NCBI GenBank assembly: GCA_965203635.1
Contig: OZ241903.1
Location: forward strand, 2,542,001 to 2,606,000
Origin: Aldehydirespirator sp965203635
GTDB lineage: Bacteria > Actinomycetota > Acidimicrobiia > Acidimicrobiales > Aldehydirespiratoraceae
Length of the DNA stretch: 64,000 nt
Direction: 5' to 3'
This document shows, piece by piece, positions 33,523-42,603 of the stretch. The stretch's first letter is position 1. Each line of letters starts with the position of its first letter. The position numbers and the translations under genes were made by a program. Under the pieces are notes generated by a model that saw only the letters and a program-made list of their open reading frames with translations, did no database searches and was not told the DNA's origin.

Positions 33523-35520
33523 GTGAGCGCCGTCGGCACGCTGCTGGTGGCCAACCGGGGCGAGATCGCTCGCCGGGTGTTCCGCACCGCCCGGGCCATG
33601 GGCATGCGCTGTGTGGCCGTGTTCTCCGACGCCGACGCCGATGCCCCGTTCGTGGCCGAGGCCGACGTGGCGGTGCGGCTGCCCGGCGGGTACCTCGACG
33701 GCGACGCCGTGGTGGCCGCCGCGGTCGGGGCCGGCGCCGACGCGGTGCATCCGGGCTACGGCTTCCTGGCCGAGAACGCCGGCTTCGCCCGGGCTGTGAC
33801 CGCCGCCGGCCTGGTGTGGGTCGGCCCGGGCCCGGAGGCCATCGAGACCATGGGCGACAAGCTGGCGGCCAAGGCCGCGGCCGAGGCCGCAGGCGTGCCC
33901 ACGCTGCCGTCGTCGGAGGATCCCGGCGACCCGGGCGACGTCGGCTTCCCGCTCATGGTCAAGGCGGCCGCGGGAGGCGGCGGCAAGGGCATGCGGCTGG
34001 TGTCGGACCCGGCTGGCCTGGCCGAGGCGGTGGCCGCGGCCCGGCGCGAGGCGCTCGGCGGCTTCGGCGACGACACCGTGTTCCTGGAGCGCTACCTGCG
34101 CCGGTGCCGCCATATCGAGGTCCAGATCCTGGGCGACACCCACGGCAGCGTCGTCCATCTCGGTGAGCGGGAGTGCTCGATCCAGCGCCGCCACCAGAAG
34201 ATCATCGAGGAGTCGCCGTCGACCGCGGTGGACGACGGCTTGAGGGCGGCCATGGGCGATGCCGCCGTGCGGCTGGCCTCCTCCATCGGCTACTGCTCGG
34301 CGGGCACGGTGGAGCTGCTGGTCGACGACGAGACCGGCGAGTTCTTCTTCCTGGAGGTCAACACCCGCCTGCAGGTGGAGCATCCCGTGACCGAGGCGGT
34401 GACGGGAATCGACCTGGTCCGCGAGCAGCTGCGGGTGGCTGCCGGAGAGCCGCTGGGCTACACCCAGGCCGACATCGCCTTCACGGGCCACGCCGTCGAG
34501 GCCCGGCTCTACGCCGAGGACCCTGCGGCCGGCTTCCTGCCCGCGGTGGGCACGCTGGCCGCCTTCGCTCCCCCGGCCGACCCGGCCGTCCGGTGGGACA
34601 GCGGCGTCGAGGCCGGCACCGAGGTCGGGTTGGACTTCGATCCGATGCTGGCCAAAGTGATAGCTCACGCCCCCACCCGTGCCGAGGCGGCGGGACGGCT
34701 GGCCCTGGCTCTGGAGCGGCTGCACATGGGCGGGGTGACCACCAACCGCCACTTCCTGGTGGCCGCGCTCCGCTCCGAGTCTTTCCTGGCCGGTGACACC
34801 ACCACCGATTTCATCGAGCGGGTCGATCCGAGCCGGGCTGCCGTGCTCTCCGCCGCCGAGTGCCAGCAGGCCGCGGCGGCTGCTGCCATGTGGCTCCAGG
34901 CTGCCGAACGGCAGCAGGCCACAACCCTGGGATGGATGCCCAGCGGATGGCGCCACGGCCGTCTCCCGCCCGAGCGGGTGGAGCTGGCCGTCGAGGTCGC
35001 TTCAGGTCCGGTCGAGGTGACGGTCTCCTATCACCCCCAACGCGACGGTTCCTTCGTTGTCCGGGCGCAATGCGAGAACGCCGACACCACTGCGCCGGCG
35101 AGGATCGCAGCCTGGGCTCCCGAGGAGCTCGATGTCGAGTGGAACGGCCGTCAGGTCCGGTACGCGGTCACCGCCGACGGCGACCGGGTCCATCTGACCG
35201 GCGCGGGCGAGACGGTGACCGTCGCCGTACTTCCCCGCTTCGGCGCCCCCGACCGCGGTCTGGCTGCGGGCGGGTTTGCGGCGCCCATGCCGGGCGTGAT
35301 CATCGAGGTGCGGGTCACCCCGGGCGAGCAGGTGGCCGCGGGCACCACTCTGGTGGTGATGGAGGGGATGAAGATGGAGCACCACGTCAGTGCCCCGTGC
35401 GACGGCACAGTGACCGAGGTGCTGGTCAACCCCGGGGACCAGGTGGACAACGGCTCGCCGCTGCTGGTGTTCGAGGCGGCGCCACCGGCCGGGGCATCTG
35501 AGGAGCCCGCCGTTGGCTGA
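33523..35520 (+). CDS. Acyl-CoA carboxylase alpha subunit (biotin carboxylase + carrier)
   Basis: A 665-residue subunit. Biotin-carboxylase N-domain TLLVANRGEIARRVFRTAR, ATP-grasp block KAAAGGGGKGMRLV, FLERYLRRCRHIEVQILGD, FFLEVNTRLQVEHPVTE, and the C-terminal biotinyl domain with VVMEGMKMEHHV (biotinyl Lys). It carboxylates its own biotin at the expense of ATP for the partner beta subunit. The MEGMKMEH variant replaces the usual AMKM. GTG at 33523 is the start; the stop overlaps the TTG of the AtuA-like gene by 8 bp. Confidence 0.94.
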   Translation: MSAVGTLLVANRGEIARRVFRTARAMGMRCVAVFSDADADAPFVAEADVAVRLPGGYLDGDAVVAAAVGAGADAVHPGYGFLAENAGFARAVTAAGLVWVGPGPEAIETMGDKLAAKAAAEAAGVPTLPSSEDPGDPGDVGFPLMVKAAAGGGGKGMRLVSDPAGLAEAVAAARREALGGFGDDTVFLERYLRRCRHIEVQILGDTHGSVVHLGERECSIQRRHQKIIEESPSTAVDDGLRAAMGDAAVRLASSIGYCSAGTVELLVDDETGEFFFLEVNTRLQVEHPVTEAVTGIDLVREQLRVAAGEPLGYTQADIAFTGHAVEARLYAEDPAAGFLPAVGTLAAFAPPADPAVRWDSGVEAGTEVGLDFDPMLAKVIAHAPTRAEAAGRLALALERLHMGGVTTNRHFLVAALRSESFLAGDTTTDFIERVDPSRAAVLSAAECQQAAAAAAMWLQAAERQQATTLGWMPSGWRHGRLPPERVELAVEVASGPVEVTVSYHPQRDGSFVVRAQCENADTTAPARIAAWAPEELDVEWNGRQVRYAVTADGDRVHLTGAGETVTVAVLPRFGAPDRGLAAGGFAAPMPGVIIEVRVTPGEQVAAGTTLVVMEGMKMEHHVSAPCDGTVTEVLVNPGDQVDNGSPLLVFEAAPPAGASEEPAVG

Positions 35521-37315
35521 GCCGATCCGTATAGCGAACTGCTCCGGCTTCTACGGCGACCGCCTCTCGGCCGCGGCCGAGATGGTGAACGACGGACCCA
35601 TCGATGTCCTCACCGGCGACTGGCTGGCCGAGTTGACCATGCTGATACTGGCCCGCACCCGTTCCCGGCGCCCCGGCGGGGGGTACGCCCGCAGTTTCGT
35701 CAAGCAGATGGAGCAGGTGATGGGGGCCTGCCTGGACACGGGCATCAAGGTGGTCTCCAACGCGGGCGGGCTTGATCCTCGCGGCTGCGCGGAGGCGGTC
35801 GCGGATGTGGCCGAGCGGCTGGGACTGCACCCGAGGATTGCCTGCGTGGAGGGCGACGACCTCATGGCGCGCCTCGCCCCCGACGCGGCCGATGCGGTGA
35901 CCCTGCGGTCGTTCGCCACCGGCGAGCCGATGGGCGACACTTCCGATCTCATCACCGCCAACGCCTACCTGGGCGGTTGGGGCATCGCCGAGGCCCTGCG
36001 CCGCGGCGCCGACATCGTGGTGACCGGACGGGTCACCGACGCGGCGGTGGCCTGCGGTCCCGCCGCGTGGCACCACGACTGGGCCATCGACGACTGGGAC
36101 GCTCTGGCCGGCGCGGTGGCGGCCGGGCACGTCATCGAGTGCGGCACCCAGGCCACCGGCGGCAACTACTCGTTCTTCACCGAGGTGGAGGGCATGGACC
36201 GGACCGGCTTCCCGTGGGCCGAGATCGCGGCCGACGGCTCGTCGGTGATAGGCAAGCACGACGGCACCGGAGGCGCGGTCACCGTGGGGACGGTCACCGC
36301 GCAGCTGCTCTACGAGATCGATGCACCCGGCTACCTGGGCCCCGATGTCACCACCCGCTTCGACACGATCCGGCTGACCCAGGCCGGTGTCGACCGGGTG
36401 CGGATGGACTCGGTGCGGGGCGAGCCGCCCCCGCCCACTCTCAAGGTGGCCACCAACGAGCTGGGCGGCTACCGCAGCGAGATCAACGTCGCGCTCACCG
36501 GACTCGACATCGACGCCAAGGCCGCCCTGGTGCACGAAGCGTTCTGGCGGGCCTGCCCCCACGATCCGGGCGACTACGCCAAGGTCACCGAGCGGGTGGT
36601 GCGGACCGACAAGACGGATCCGGCCACCAACGAGGAGGCCGTCGCGGTGTGGCGGCTGGCCGTGTTCGACCACGACGAGGACCGGCTCGGGCGCACCCTG
36701 TCGGACGCCATGAACGAGCTGGCCCTGGCCACCATCCCGGGAATGTTCTCGGCCGGCTCTTCGGCCCGCCCCCGCGCCTTCGGCGTCTACCGGCCGGCCA
36801 CCGTGCCCGCCGAGGCCGTGCCCCAGTACGTGACCTTCCTCGACGGCGAGCGCACCGTCGTCGATCCGGTGCCGGCCGCTTCTGCACCGCCGGTGCCGGT
36901 GCCGTCCCCAGCCCCAGCCGCAGCCGTCCGTGACTGGGGCCCGGTGGTGCGAGCGCCGCTGGGCCGTGTCGCGGGCACCCGCTCCGGGGACAAGGGCGGC
37001 AACGCCAACCTCGGCGTGTTCGCCCGCTCCGCCGATGCCTTCGAGTGGCTCGACGGCTTCCTGAGCACCGAGCGGGTGCGCGAACTCCTGCCGGAGGCGG
37101 CCCCGCTTCGAGTGGACCGGCACCGGCTCGGAAACATCTGGTCGCTCAACTTCGTTGTCCACGGCCTGCTGGGCGACGGGGTGGCCGCCTCCGATCGCCC
37201 GGATCCGCAGGCCAAGAGTCTCGGCGAATGGCTCCGGGCCCGGGTGGTCGATGTGCCCGAGATCCTGCTGCCAGAGGCCGAGCGGACAGGCCGCGATCGG
37301 TGGACGAGTTCGTGA
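35513..37315 (+). CDS. atuA: AtuA-family (DUF1446) protein
   Basis: A 600-residue acyclic-terpene-utilisation AtuA-like protein. The DUF1446 core shows IANCSGFYGDRLSAAAEMV, LTGDWLAELTM, VVSNAGGLDPRGC, ADIVVTGRVTDAAVACGP and ECGTQATGGNYSFF. A Pro/Ala linker near residue 465 leads to a C-terminal domain with RVAGTRSGDKGGNANLGVF. AtuA is needed for citronellol/geraniol use in Pseudomonas, but its reaction is not settled. A TTG start with aggag 7 bp upstream overlaps the carboxylase stop, so the three proteins are translationally linked. Confidence 0.9.
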   Translation: MAEPIRIANCSGFYGDRLSAAAEMVNDGPIDVLTGDWLAELTMLILARTRSRRPGGGYARSFVKQMEQVMGACLDTGIKVVSNAGGLDPRGCAEAVADVAERLGLHPRIACVEGDDLMARLAPDAADAVTLRSFATGEPMGDTSDLITANAYLGGWGIAEALRRGADIVVTGRVTDAAVACGPAAWHHDWAIDDWDALAGAVAAGHVIECGTQATGGNYSFFTEVEGMDRTGFPWAEIAADGSSVIGKHDGTGGAVTVGTVTAQLLYEIDAPGYLGPDVTTRFDTIRLTQAGVDRVRMDSVRGEPPPPTLKVATNELGGYRSEINVALTGLDIDAKAALVHEAFWRACPHDPGDYAKVTERVVRTDKTDPATNEEAVAVWRLAVFDHDEDRLGRTLSDAMNELALATIPGMFSAGSSARPRAFGVYRPATVPAEAVPQYVTFLDGERTVVDPVPAASAPPVPVPSPAPAAAVRDWGPVVRAPLGRVAGTRSGDKGGNANLGVFARSADAFEWLDGFLSTERVRELLPEAAPLRVDRHRLGNIWSLNFVVHGLLGDGVAASDRPDPQAKSLGEWLRARVVDVPEILLPEAERTGRDRWTSS

Positions 37316-37320
37316 ACGTG

Positions 37321-37372
37321 CAGCGAGGCCGTGGCCCGAGCGGCCCGTGAGCGAAGCGAACAGGAGCGGGAG
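37321..37372 (+). repeat. Dispersed repeat, copy 5
   Basis: A full-length copy (cagcgaggccgtggcccgag, then cggcccgtgagcgaagcgaa) starting 6 bp behind the stop of the AtuA-like gene. The rest of the gap up to 37518 holds only the palindrome listed next. Confidence 0.87.
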
Positions 37373-37477
37373 TGGCACCGCAGCGACGCGACGGATTCTC
37401 ACCCCGTTCGCGCTTGCATGCGGCTGATGCACAGGTTCGTCGAGATCAGGTGGCGTGACGGCGCCGGCACGCGATAT

Positions 37478-37505
37478 CTTCCTAGGACGGTAACTTCCTA
37501 GGAAG
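37478..37505. promoter_or_regulatory. Duplicated cttcctagga palindromic element
   Basis: The sequence cttcctagga occurs twice, 16 bp apart (37478, 37494). The second copy extends to the perfect palindrome cttcctaggaag. It sits 14 bp ahead of the GTG at 37519 and marks a probable second promoter with a dimeric-repressor site. Confidence 0.5.
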
Positions 37506-37518
37506 GAACTCGCGGACT

Positions 37519-38331
37519 GTGAAACTGGCCGACCTGCTCCAGGACCTGCTCGACGAGCAGGCCAGCCTCGACGAGGTCGTGGTGCCGCTGGGCGAGGACG
37601 ACTGGGACCGGCCCACCCCGAGCCCCCGATGGTCGGTGACCGACCAGATCGGCCACCTGTGTTACTTCGATCGGGCCGCCGCGCTGGCCATCCGCGCCCC
37701 TGAGGCATTCTCGGCCCACACCCGGCGGCTCATCGAGGCCTCGCAGGTGAGCAGGACCTCCGGAGACGACTACACGCTGGGCGATTTCCGTGCCCTGGAT
37801 CCCGCCCGCCGTCTGGAGAGCTGGCGGCAGGCCCGCGCTGAGCTGGCCGAGGCCGCCGCCGCCCTGGGCGAGCGCGACCGGATCCCGTGGTACGGCCCGT
37901 CGATGGGGGCCAAGTCGTTCGTCACCGCGAGGCTCATGGAGACGTGGGCCCACGGCACCGACGTGTGCGACGCGGTGGGGGCGCGCCGCGAGCCCACCCA
38001 CCGGCTCCGCCACGTGGCCCAGCTGGGCTATATCACTCGGGGATGGTCCTACGTGAACCGGGGCATGACCCCGCCTGAGGGCGATGTCCGTGTGGAGTTG
38101 GCCGCCCCATCCGGGGACCGGTGGTGCTGGGGCGACGCCGATGCAGCCGGAGACAACAAGGTGACCGGACCGGCTCTCGATTTCTGCCTGGTGGTGACCC
38201 AGCGCCGCCACATGTCCGACACAGCCCTGGAGGTCTGCGGGGAACGTGCCAGTGAGTGGTTGACCATGGCGCAGGCCTTCGCCGGGCCGCCGACCGATGG
38301 ACCATCCGCACGTGAGGGGATCGGCGCGTGA
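37519..38331 (+). CDS. TIGR03084-family (DinB / maleylpyruvate isomerase-like) protein
   Basis: A 270-residue four-helix DinB-like protein. The metal-ligand pattern is visible: His in WSVTDQIGHLCYFD and the later ETWAHGTDVCD. Pro/Trp-rich stretches (DDWDRPTPSPRWSV) are typical of the TIGR03084 group. The group often lies with AtuA and enoyl-CoA hydratase genes, as here, but no reaction is assigned. Its stop overlaps the following GTG by 4 bp. Confidence 0.82.
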   Translation: MKLADLLQDLLDEQASLDEVVVPLGEDDWDRPTPSPRWSVTDQIGHLCYFDRAAALAIRAPEAFSAHTRRLIEASQVSRTSGDDYTLGDFRALDPARRLESWRQARAELAEAAAALGERDRIPWYGPSMGAKSFVTARLMETWAHGTDVCDAVGARREPTHRLRHVAQLGYITRGWSYVNRGMTPPEGDVRVELAAPSGDRWCWGDADAAGDNKVTGPALDFCLVVTQRRHMSDTALEVCGERASEWLTMAQAFAGPPTDGPSAREGIGA

Positions 38332-39122
38332 GCTTGGTCGAGTCGGCCCGCGACGACCGGGGCGTGGTCACCGTCACACTGGCCGACGAGGCCAACCGCA
38401 ACGCCCTGAGCCGCCGGCTGCTGGCCGAGCTGTCCACGGTCCTGGACGACGCCGACGCCGACCCCGAGGTGCGGGTGGTCGTGCTCACCAACGCGGGACG
38501 GGTGTTCTGCGCCGGCGCCGACCTGCGGGAGAGCTCGGCTCCTGCCGGCGACAACCCGGTGGTGGTCAAGGCCAGCGAACTCTTCGGGCGGTTCCGCCGG
38601 TCCCACAAGCCATACGTGGGACGCATCGCGGGCCATTGCGTAGCGGGCGGGATGGGCCTGGCCGCGGCCATGGACATCTCCATTGCCCGTGACGACGCCC
38701 GGTTCGGGTTCACCGAGGTACGGGTGGGGGTGGCACCGGCCATGATCTCGGTTCTCTGCCTGCCCAAGATGCGCCGGGCCGAGGCGACCGCGGCCTTCCT
38801 GCGGGGCAACCGCTTCAGTGCCGCCGAGGCCGCCCGATTGGGCCTCATCAACGCCGCGGTGCCCCCGGCGAGTCTCGACGCCGATGTGGAGTCGGTGGTC
38901 ATCGACCTGCTGGCCGGAGGCCCGTTGGCGCTGGCCGCGGCCAAGCAGTTGGTCGAGCGGGTCCCTGAAATGCCCTTCGACGACGCCCTCGCCTGGGCGG
39001 AACGGCTCTCGGCCGAGCTGTTCGCCGGCGACGAGGCGGCCGAGGGCATGGACGCCTTTCTCAACAAGCGCACCCCCACCTGGGTGCCTGACACTCCAGA
39101 CACTGGGAGGACCAATGACTGA
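38328..39122 (+). CDS. Enoyl-CoA hydratase family protein
   Basis: A 264-residue crotonase-fold protein. Blocks are NRNALSRRLLAELS, VVLTNAGRVFCAGADLRES (first oxyanion strand), GRIAGHCVAGGMGLAAAMD and FGFTEVRVGVAPAMIS. In an AtuA/carboxylase setting it resembles the AtuE/LiuC hydratases that hydrate the carboxylated product. GTG start overlapping the preceding gene; the stop overlaps the next start. Confidence 0.88.
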   Translation: MSLVESARDDRGVVTVTLADEANRNALSRRLLAELSTVLDDADADPEVRVVVLTNAGRVFCAGADLRESSAPAGDNPVVVKASELFGRFRRSHKPYVGRIAGHCVAGGMGLAAAMDISIARDDARFGFTEVRVGVAPAMISVLCLPKMRRAEATAAFLRGNRFSAAEAARLGLINAAVPPASLDADVESVVIDLLAGGPLALAAAKQLVERVPEMPFDDALAWAERLSAELFAGDEAAEGMDAFLNKRTPTWVPDTPDTGRTND

Positions 39123-40218
39123 GATCCTTGGTTCATTGTCGGCGATGACTCCGGAATGGCTCGAAGGGGCGCTCACTGACGCCGGGCACGCCCCGCCGCC
39201 GATGACTGCGGTCGAGGTGCGCCCAATGGACGGCTTCGTGGGCGCCATGGGCGAAGTGGTGATCGTGTCGGTCACGTACGCTGGCGACACCGACCTGCCA
39301 GTGGAGTTCGTGGCCAAGTGCCCCAAGGACGACGAGTTCGCCCGCCTGAACGCCCAGGTGATGATGTCGTATCAGCGCGAGCACGGCTTCTACGGCCAGA
39401 TGGCGGACGGAGTCGCGGCACGCACCGGCATCAGCATCCCCAAGTGCTTCGTCAACCTCTTCGACCCCGAGACCCACGCGGCCACCCTCGTAATAGAGCG
39501 GATCCATCCAGCTACCAAGGGCGACATCCTCGACGGCACCACCTTCGAGCGGATGCACACCCTGGTCGGCGACCTGGCCCGGCTGCACGGCGTCTACTGG
39601 ATGGACGGGTCGCTGAACGAACACGACTGGCTCATCGACTGGACCGCGCCGTCGCTGCTGGCGGGCATCCCCCGCACGCTCGAGAGCTGGAGCAACATCC
39701 GCGAGCAGTACCCGCACTTCCACTCCGACGAGCTGGTGGCGATGGCGGAGGTCTTCCTGGCCGACATCCCGAGCTGGCTCGGCCGCTTCGCGCAGCGGCC
39801 GTGGACCCTCATCCACCAGGACTACGAGCTGGACAACGTCCTGTTCGGGGCTGGCGGTCCGGTGATCGTGGACTGGCAGTCGCCGATGCGGTCGTTCCCC
39901 GGGATGGACCTGGGCTGGCTGCTGATGGCCAGCCACAACGCTGAGACGCTGGCCCGCGAGCCCGAGCTGCTCGACCACTACCGCAGCGTGCTGGCCGCCG
40001 CCGGCGGGCCCCAGTGGAGCACCGAGGACCTGCTTGGGGACCTGGCCTGGGCCTGCTTCTTCTGGGTGTCGGTCTCGCACGTTCCCTACACGGCGACTGT
40101 GGAGTTCGGCGAGGAGTTCCGCTTCCACCGTCGTTTCAAGGCCATGATGGAGGGCACCATCGCTGCCGCCGAGCGCTGGGGCGCTCCCGAGCGCATGAGG
40201 CGGGTGATCGATGGCTGA
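39115..40218 (+). CDS. CHK-kinase-like phosphotransferase (copy 1)
   Basis: A 367-residue protein-kinase-fold phosphotransferase of the EcKinase/CHK (DUF1679-like) group. The catalytic loop reads IHQDYELDNVLF (HxDxxxxN) and the metal-binding block VIVDWQSPMRSFPGMDLGWL; LVIERIHPATKGD precedes them. A strong gggagg site precedes the ATG, which overlaps the hydratase stop by 8 bp. Family members phosphorylate small hydroxyl compounds such as ecdysteroids or aminoglycosides; the substrate is unknown. It is closely similar to the next gene. Confidence 0.83.
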   Translation: MTEILGSLSAMTPEWLEGALTDAGHAPPPMTAVEVRPMDGFVGAMGEVVIVSVTYAGDTDLPVEFVAKCPKDDEFARLNAQVMMSYQREHGFYGQMADGVAARTGISIPKCFVNLFDPETHAATLVIERIHPATKGDILDGTTFERMHTLVGDLARLHGVYWMDGSLNEHDWLIDWTAPSLLAGIPRTLESWSNIREQYPHFHSDELVAMAEVFLADIPSWLGRFAQRPWTLIHQDYELDNVLFGAGGPVIVDWQSPMRSFPGMDLGWLLMASHNAETLAREPELLDHYRSVLAAAGGPQWSTEDLLGDLAWACFFWVSVSHVPYTATVEFGEEFRFHRRFKAMMEGTIAAAERWGAPERMRRVIDG

Positions 40219-41308
40219 GATCCTCAGTTCGCTGTCGGCAATGAAGCCGGAATGGCTCGAAGCGGCCCTTTCCGAGGCCGGGCACTCCCCGCCGCCGGTC
40301 ACCTCGGTGCGGGTTTGTCCCATGGACGGCTTCACCGGGGCCATGGGCGAGGTCGGGATCGTCCGGGTGACCTACGGCGCCGAGACCGACCTGCCGTCGG
40401 AGTTCGTGGCCAAGTGCCCGCTCGACGACGACATGGCCCGCCTGTACAACTCGGTGAGGCTGTCCTACCAGCGCGAAGCCGGCTTCTATCGGGACTTGGC
40501 CGAGACGGTGACCGCCGTCAGCGGCATGCGCATCCCCAAGTGCTTCGTGAACCTGTTCGACCCCGAGACCCACGCGGCCACCCTGGTGCTGGAGCGGATC
40601 CATCCCGCCGACAAGGGCGACAACCTGGAGGGCACCAGCTTCGAGCGGATGCAGACCCTCGTACGTGACCTGGCCCGGCTGCACGGCGCCTGCTGGATGG
40701 ACGGGACACTGCTCGAGCACGAATGGCTGACGGACTGGCACGCCCCCACGTTCCTGCTGGCGATCCCGTTCGTCATCGAGGCCTGGAGCGACATGCGCAG
40801 CAAGCACCCCGAGCACCACCCCGACGACCTGGCCGCGCTGGTGGATGTCTTCACAGCCGACATCGAAGGGTGGCTCGAACGCTTCAACCAGCGGCCGTGG
40901 ACCTTCCTGCACCAGGACTACGAACTCGACAACGTCCTGTTCCGGGCCGACGGCCCGGTGATCGTGGACTGGCAGACGCCGATGCGCTCCTTCCCCGGCG
41001 ACGATCTGGGCTGGCTGCTCATGTCCGGCCACAACGACGAGACCCTGGCCCGCGAACCCGAACTGCTGGAGCTCTACCGCCGGGAGCTGGCCGCGGCCGG
41101 AGGCCCCGACTGGAGCACCGAGGATCTGGCCGAGGACCTGGCCTGGGCCGCCTTCTACCGGGTGTCGTCGGTGTACATCGCCTGGCTCCACGCGTGGGAC
41201 GCCGGCGAGCGGGGGCGCCTCCTGCGCCGCTTCAAGGCCATGACCGACGGCAGCGTCGCCGCGGCCCAACGGTGGAACGCAGCCGATCGCATGCGCGCTC
41301 ACATCTAG
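40211..41308 (+). CDS. CHK-kinase-like phosphotransferase (copy 2)
   Basis: A 365-residue paralogue of the preceding protein. Both start M(T/A)EIL.SLSAM.PEWLE and share KCFVNLFDPETHAATLV, the catalytic HQDYELDNVLF and IVDWQ.PMRSFPG. The divergence is spread over the whole length, so the duplication is not recent. Start and previous stop overlap by 8 bp, so the pair is probably made in equal amounts. Two kinases may act on two related alcohols or as a heterodimer. Confidence 0.83.
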   Translation: MAEILSSLSAMKPEWLEAALSEAGHSPPPVTSVRVCPMDGFTGAMGEVGIVRVTYGAETDLPSEFVAKCPLDDDMARLYNSVRLSYQREAGFYRDLAETVTAVSGMRIPKCFVNLFDPETHAATLVLERIHPADKGDNLEGTSFERMQTLVRDLARLHGACWMDGTLLEHEWLTDWHAPTFLLAIPFVIEAWSDMRSKHPEHHPDDLAALVDVFTADIEGWLERFNQRPWTFLHQDYELDNVLFRADGPVIVDWQTPMRSFPGDDLGWLLMSGHNDETLAREPELLELYRRELAAAGGPDWSTEDLAEDLAWAAFYRVSSVYIAWLHAWDAGERGRLLRRFKAMTDGSVAAAQRWNAADRMRAHI

Positions 41309-41354
41309 AAGGTGCGTGGGGAGGCCATGCCGCTTCGCCACGAGGCGGTGTCAT

Positions 41355-41402
41355 TCCCGCTCTTGTTCGCTGTGCTCACGGGCCGCTCGGGCCACGGCCT
41401 CG
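41355..41402 (-). repeat. Dispersed repeat, copy 6 (inverse orientation)
   Basis: A copy on the minus strand starting 47 bp behind the second kinase gene. It carries tgtgctcac where the other copies have ttcgctcac. The rest of the 187 bp gap shows nothing further. Confidence 0.86.
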
Positions 41403-41495
41403 CCCGTGTGAGCCGGACTTGCGCACCTACCCGCTCGGCCTCTTAGCCTGCAACCGGCAGCCCGGGGATCCGATCGCGGACTAGGAGGCGCCGTC

Positions 41496-42587
41496 GTGCA
41501 AGGACTGATACTCGAGGGCACCACCGAGGACAGCGTCCGGCTGTCCCATGATCTGGAGCTTGTCGGGTCGCTGGCTCCCCGCCAGGTGCGGGTGGAGGTC
41601 CGGGCGGCCGGGGTGTGCGGCAGCGACCTGAGTTGCGTGCTGGGCAAGTACTACATGCCCACCCCCCTGGTCCCCGGACACGAAGCCGCCGGAGTGGTGC
41701 TGGAGGCAGGCTCGGCCGTCACCTACTGCTCGGTGGGCGACCACGTGATCCTGTCCACCTTCGGCAACTGCGGCCACTGCGGTGACTGCGAGGGCGGCGA
41801 TCCGGGCAACTGCACCAACGTGGCGCTGGGGTCGCTGAGCCAGCCCTTCGCCGAGAACGGCCGGCCTGTCTACAACTTCGCCAACATCGGCGCCTTCGCC
41901 CAGCAGGTGGTGGTCGGCGAGAACCAGTGCATTCCCGTCCCTGCGGAGATGCCCCTGGCCGCGGCCGCGCTGATCGGCTGCGGCGTGGTGACCGGCACCG
42001 GCGCGGTGTTCAACCGGGCCAGGGTGCAGATCGGCGACACCGTGGCCGTGATCGGCGCCGGCGGGGTGGGCCTCAACGTGATCCAGGCCGCCCGGCTGGT
42101 CGGCGCCTCGGCCATCATCGCCATCGACCGGGTCGCGGCCAAGGAGGCCCTGGCCCGCGAGTTCGGCGCCACGGACTTCGTGCTGGCGGAGGGCGACGAC
42201 TTCGACCCGGTGGCCGCGGTCAAGTCGCTGTGCCCTGCAGGTGTGCACCACGCCTTCGAGGTGGTGGGCAGCACCGCGCTGCTGGCCCAGGCCATCTCGA
42301 TGACCCGCCCCGGCGGCAACGTGTGCGCGGTGGGGGTGCCCGATCTGGGGGCCACGGTCACCTACCCGTTCCTGGACCTGCACCAGAACAAGAGCCTGCT
42401 GGGCATCCGGGCCGGCGGCGCGCGGCCCCGCAAAGACTTCGGGATGCTGGCCGACCTCTACCTGCGGGGCCGGCTCAAGCTCGACGAGATGATCTCCCGG
42501 ACCGCGGGCCTCGACGGCCTCCAGGAAGCGTTCGACGCGCTCAAGACCGGAGCGGAGGCCCGCACGGTCCTGCTCCCCAACGGCTAG
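41496..42587 (+). CDS. Zinc-dependent alcohol dehydrogenase (MDR family)
   Basis: A 363-residue medium-chain dehydrogenase. Catalytic zinc ligands are in AAGVCGSDL and VPGHEAAGV; the structural zinc loop is CGHCGDCEGGDPGNC; the NAD loop is VIGAGGVGLNVIQAARLVGA. It is of the class III/NDMA-type alcohol dehydrogenase shape. It could oxidise a terpenoid or other alcohol feeding the preceding acyl-CoA operon, but a dispersed repeat and 187 bp separate them, so it may be a separate unit. GTG start. Confidence 0.9.
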   Translation: MQGLILEGTTEDSVRLSHDLELVGSLAPRQVRVEVRAAGVCGSDLSCVLGKYYMPTPLVPGHEAAGVVLEAGSAVTYCSVGDHVILSTFGNCGHCGDCEGGDPGNCTNVALGSLSQPFAENGRPVYNFANIGAFAQQVVVGENQCIPVPAEMPLAAAALIGCGVVTGTGAVFNRARVQIGDTVAVIGAGGVGLNVIQAARLVGASAIIAIDRVAAKEALAREFGATDFVLAEGDDFDPVAAVKSLCPAGVHHAFEVVGSTALLAQAISMTRPGGNVCAVGVPDLGATVTYPFLDLHQNKSLLGIRAGGARPRKDFGMLADLYLRGRLKLDEMISRTAGLDGLQEAFDALKTGAEARTVLLPNG

Positions 42588-42603
42588 CTGGACCGGGACC
42601 CCG

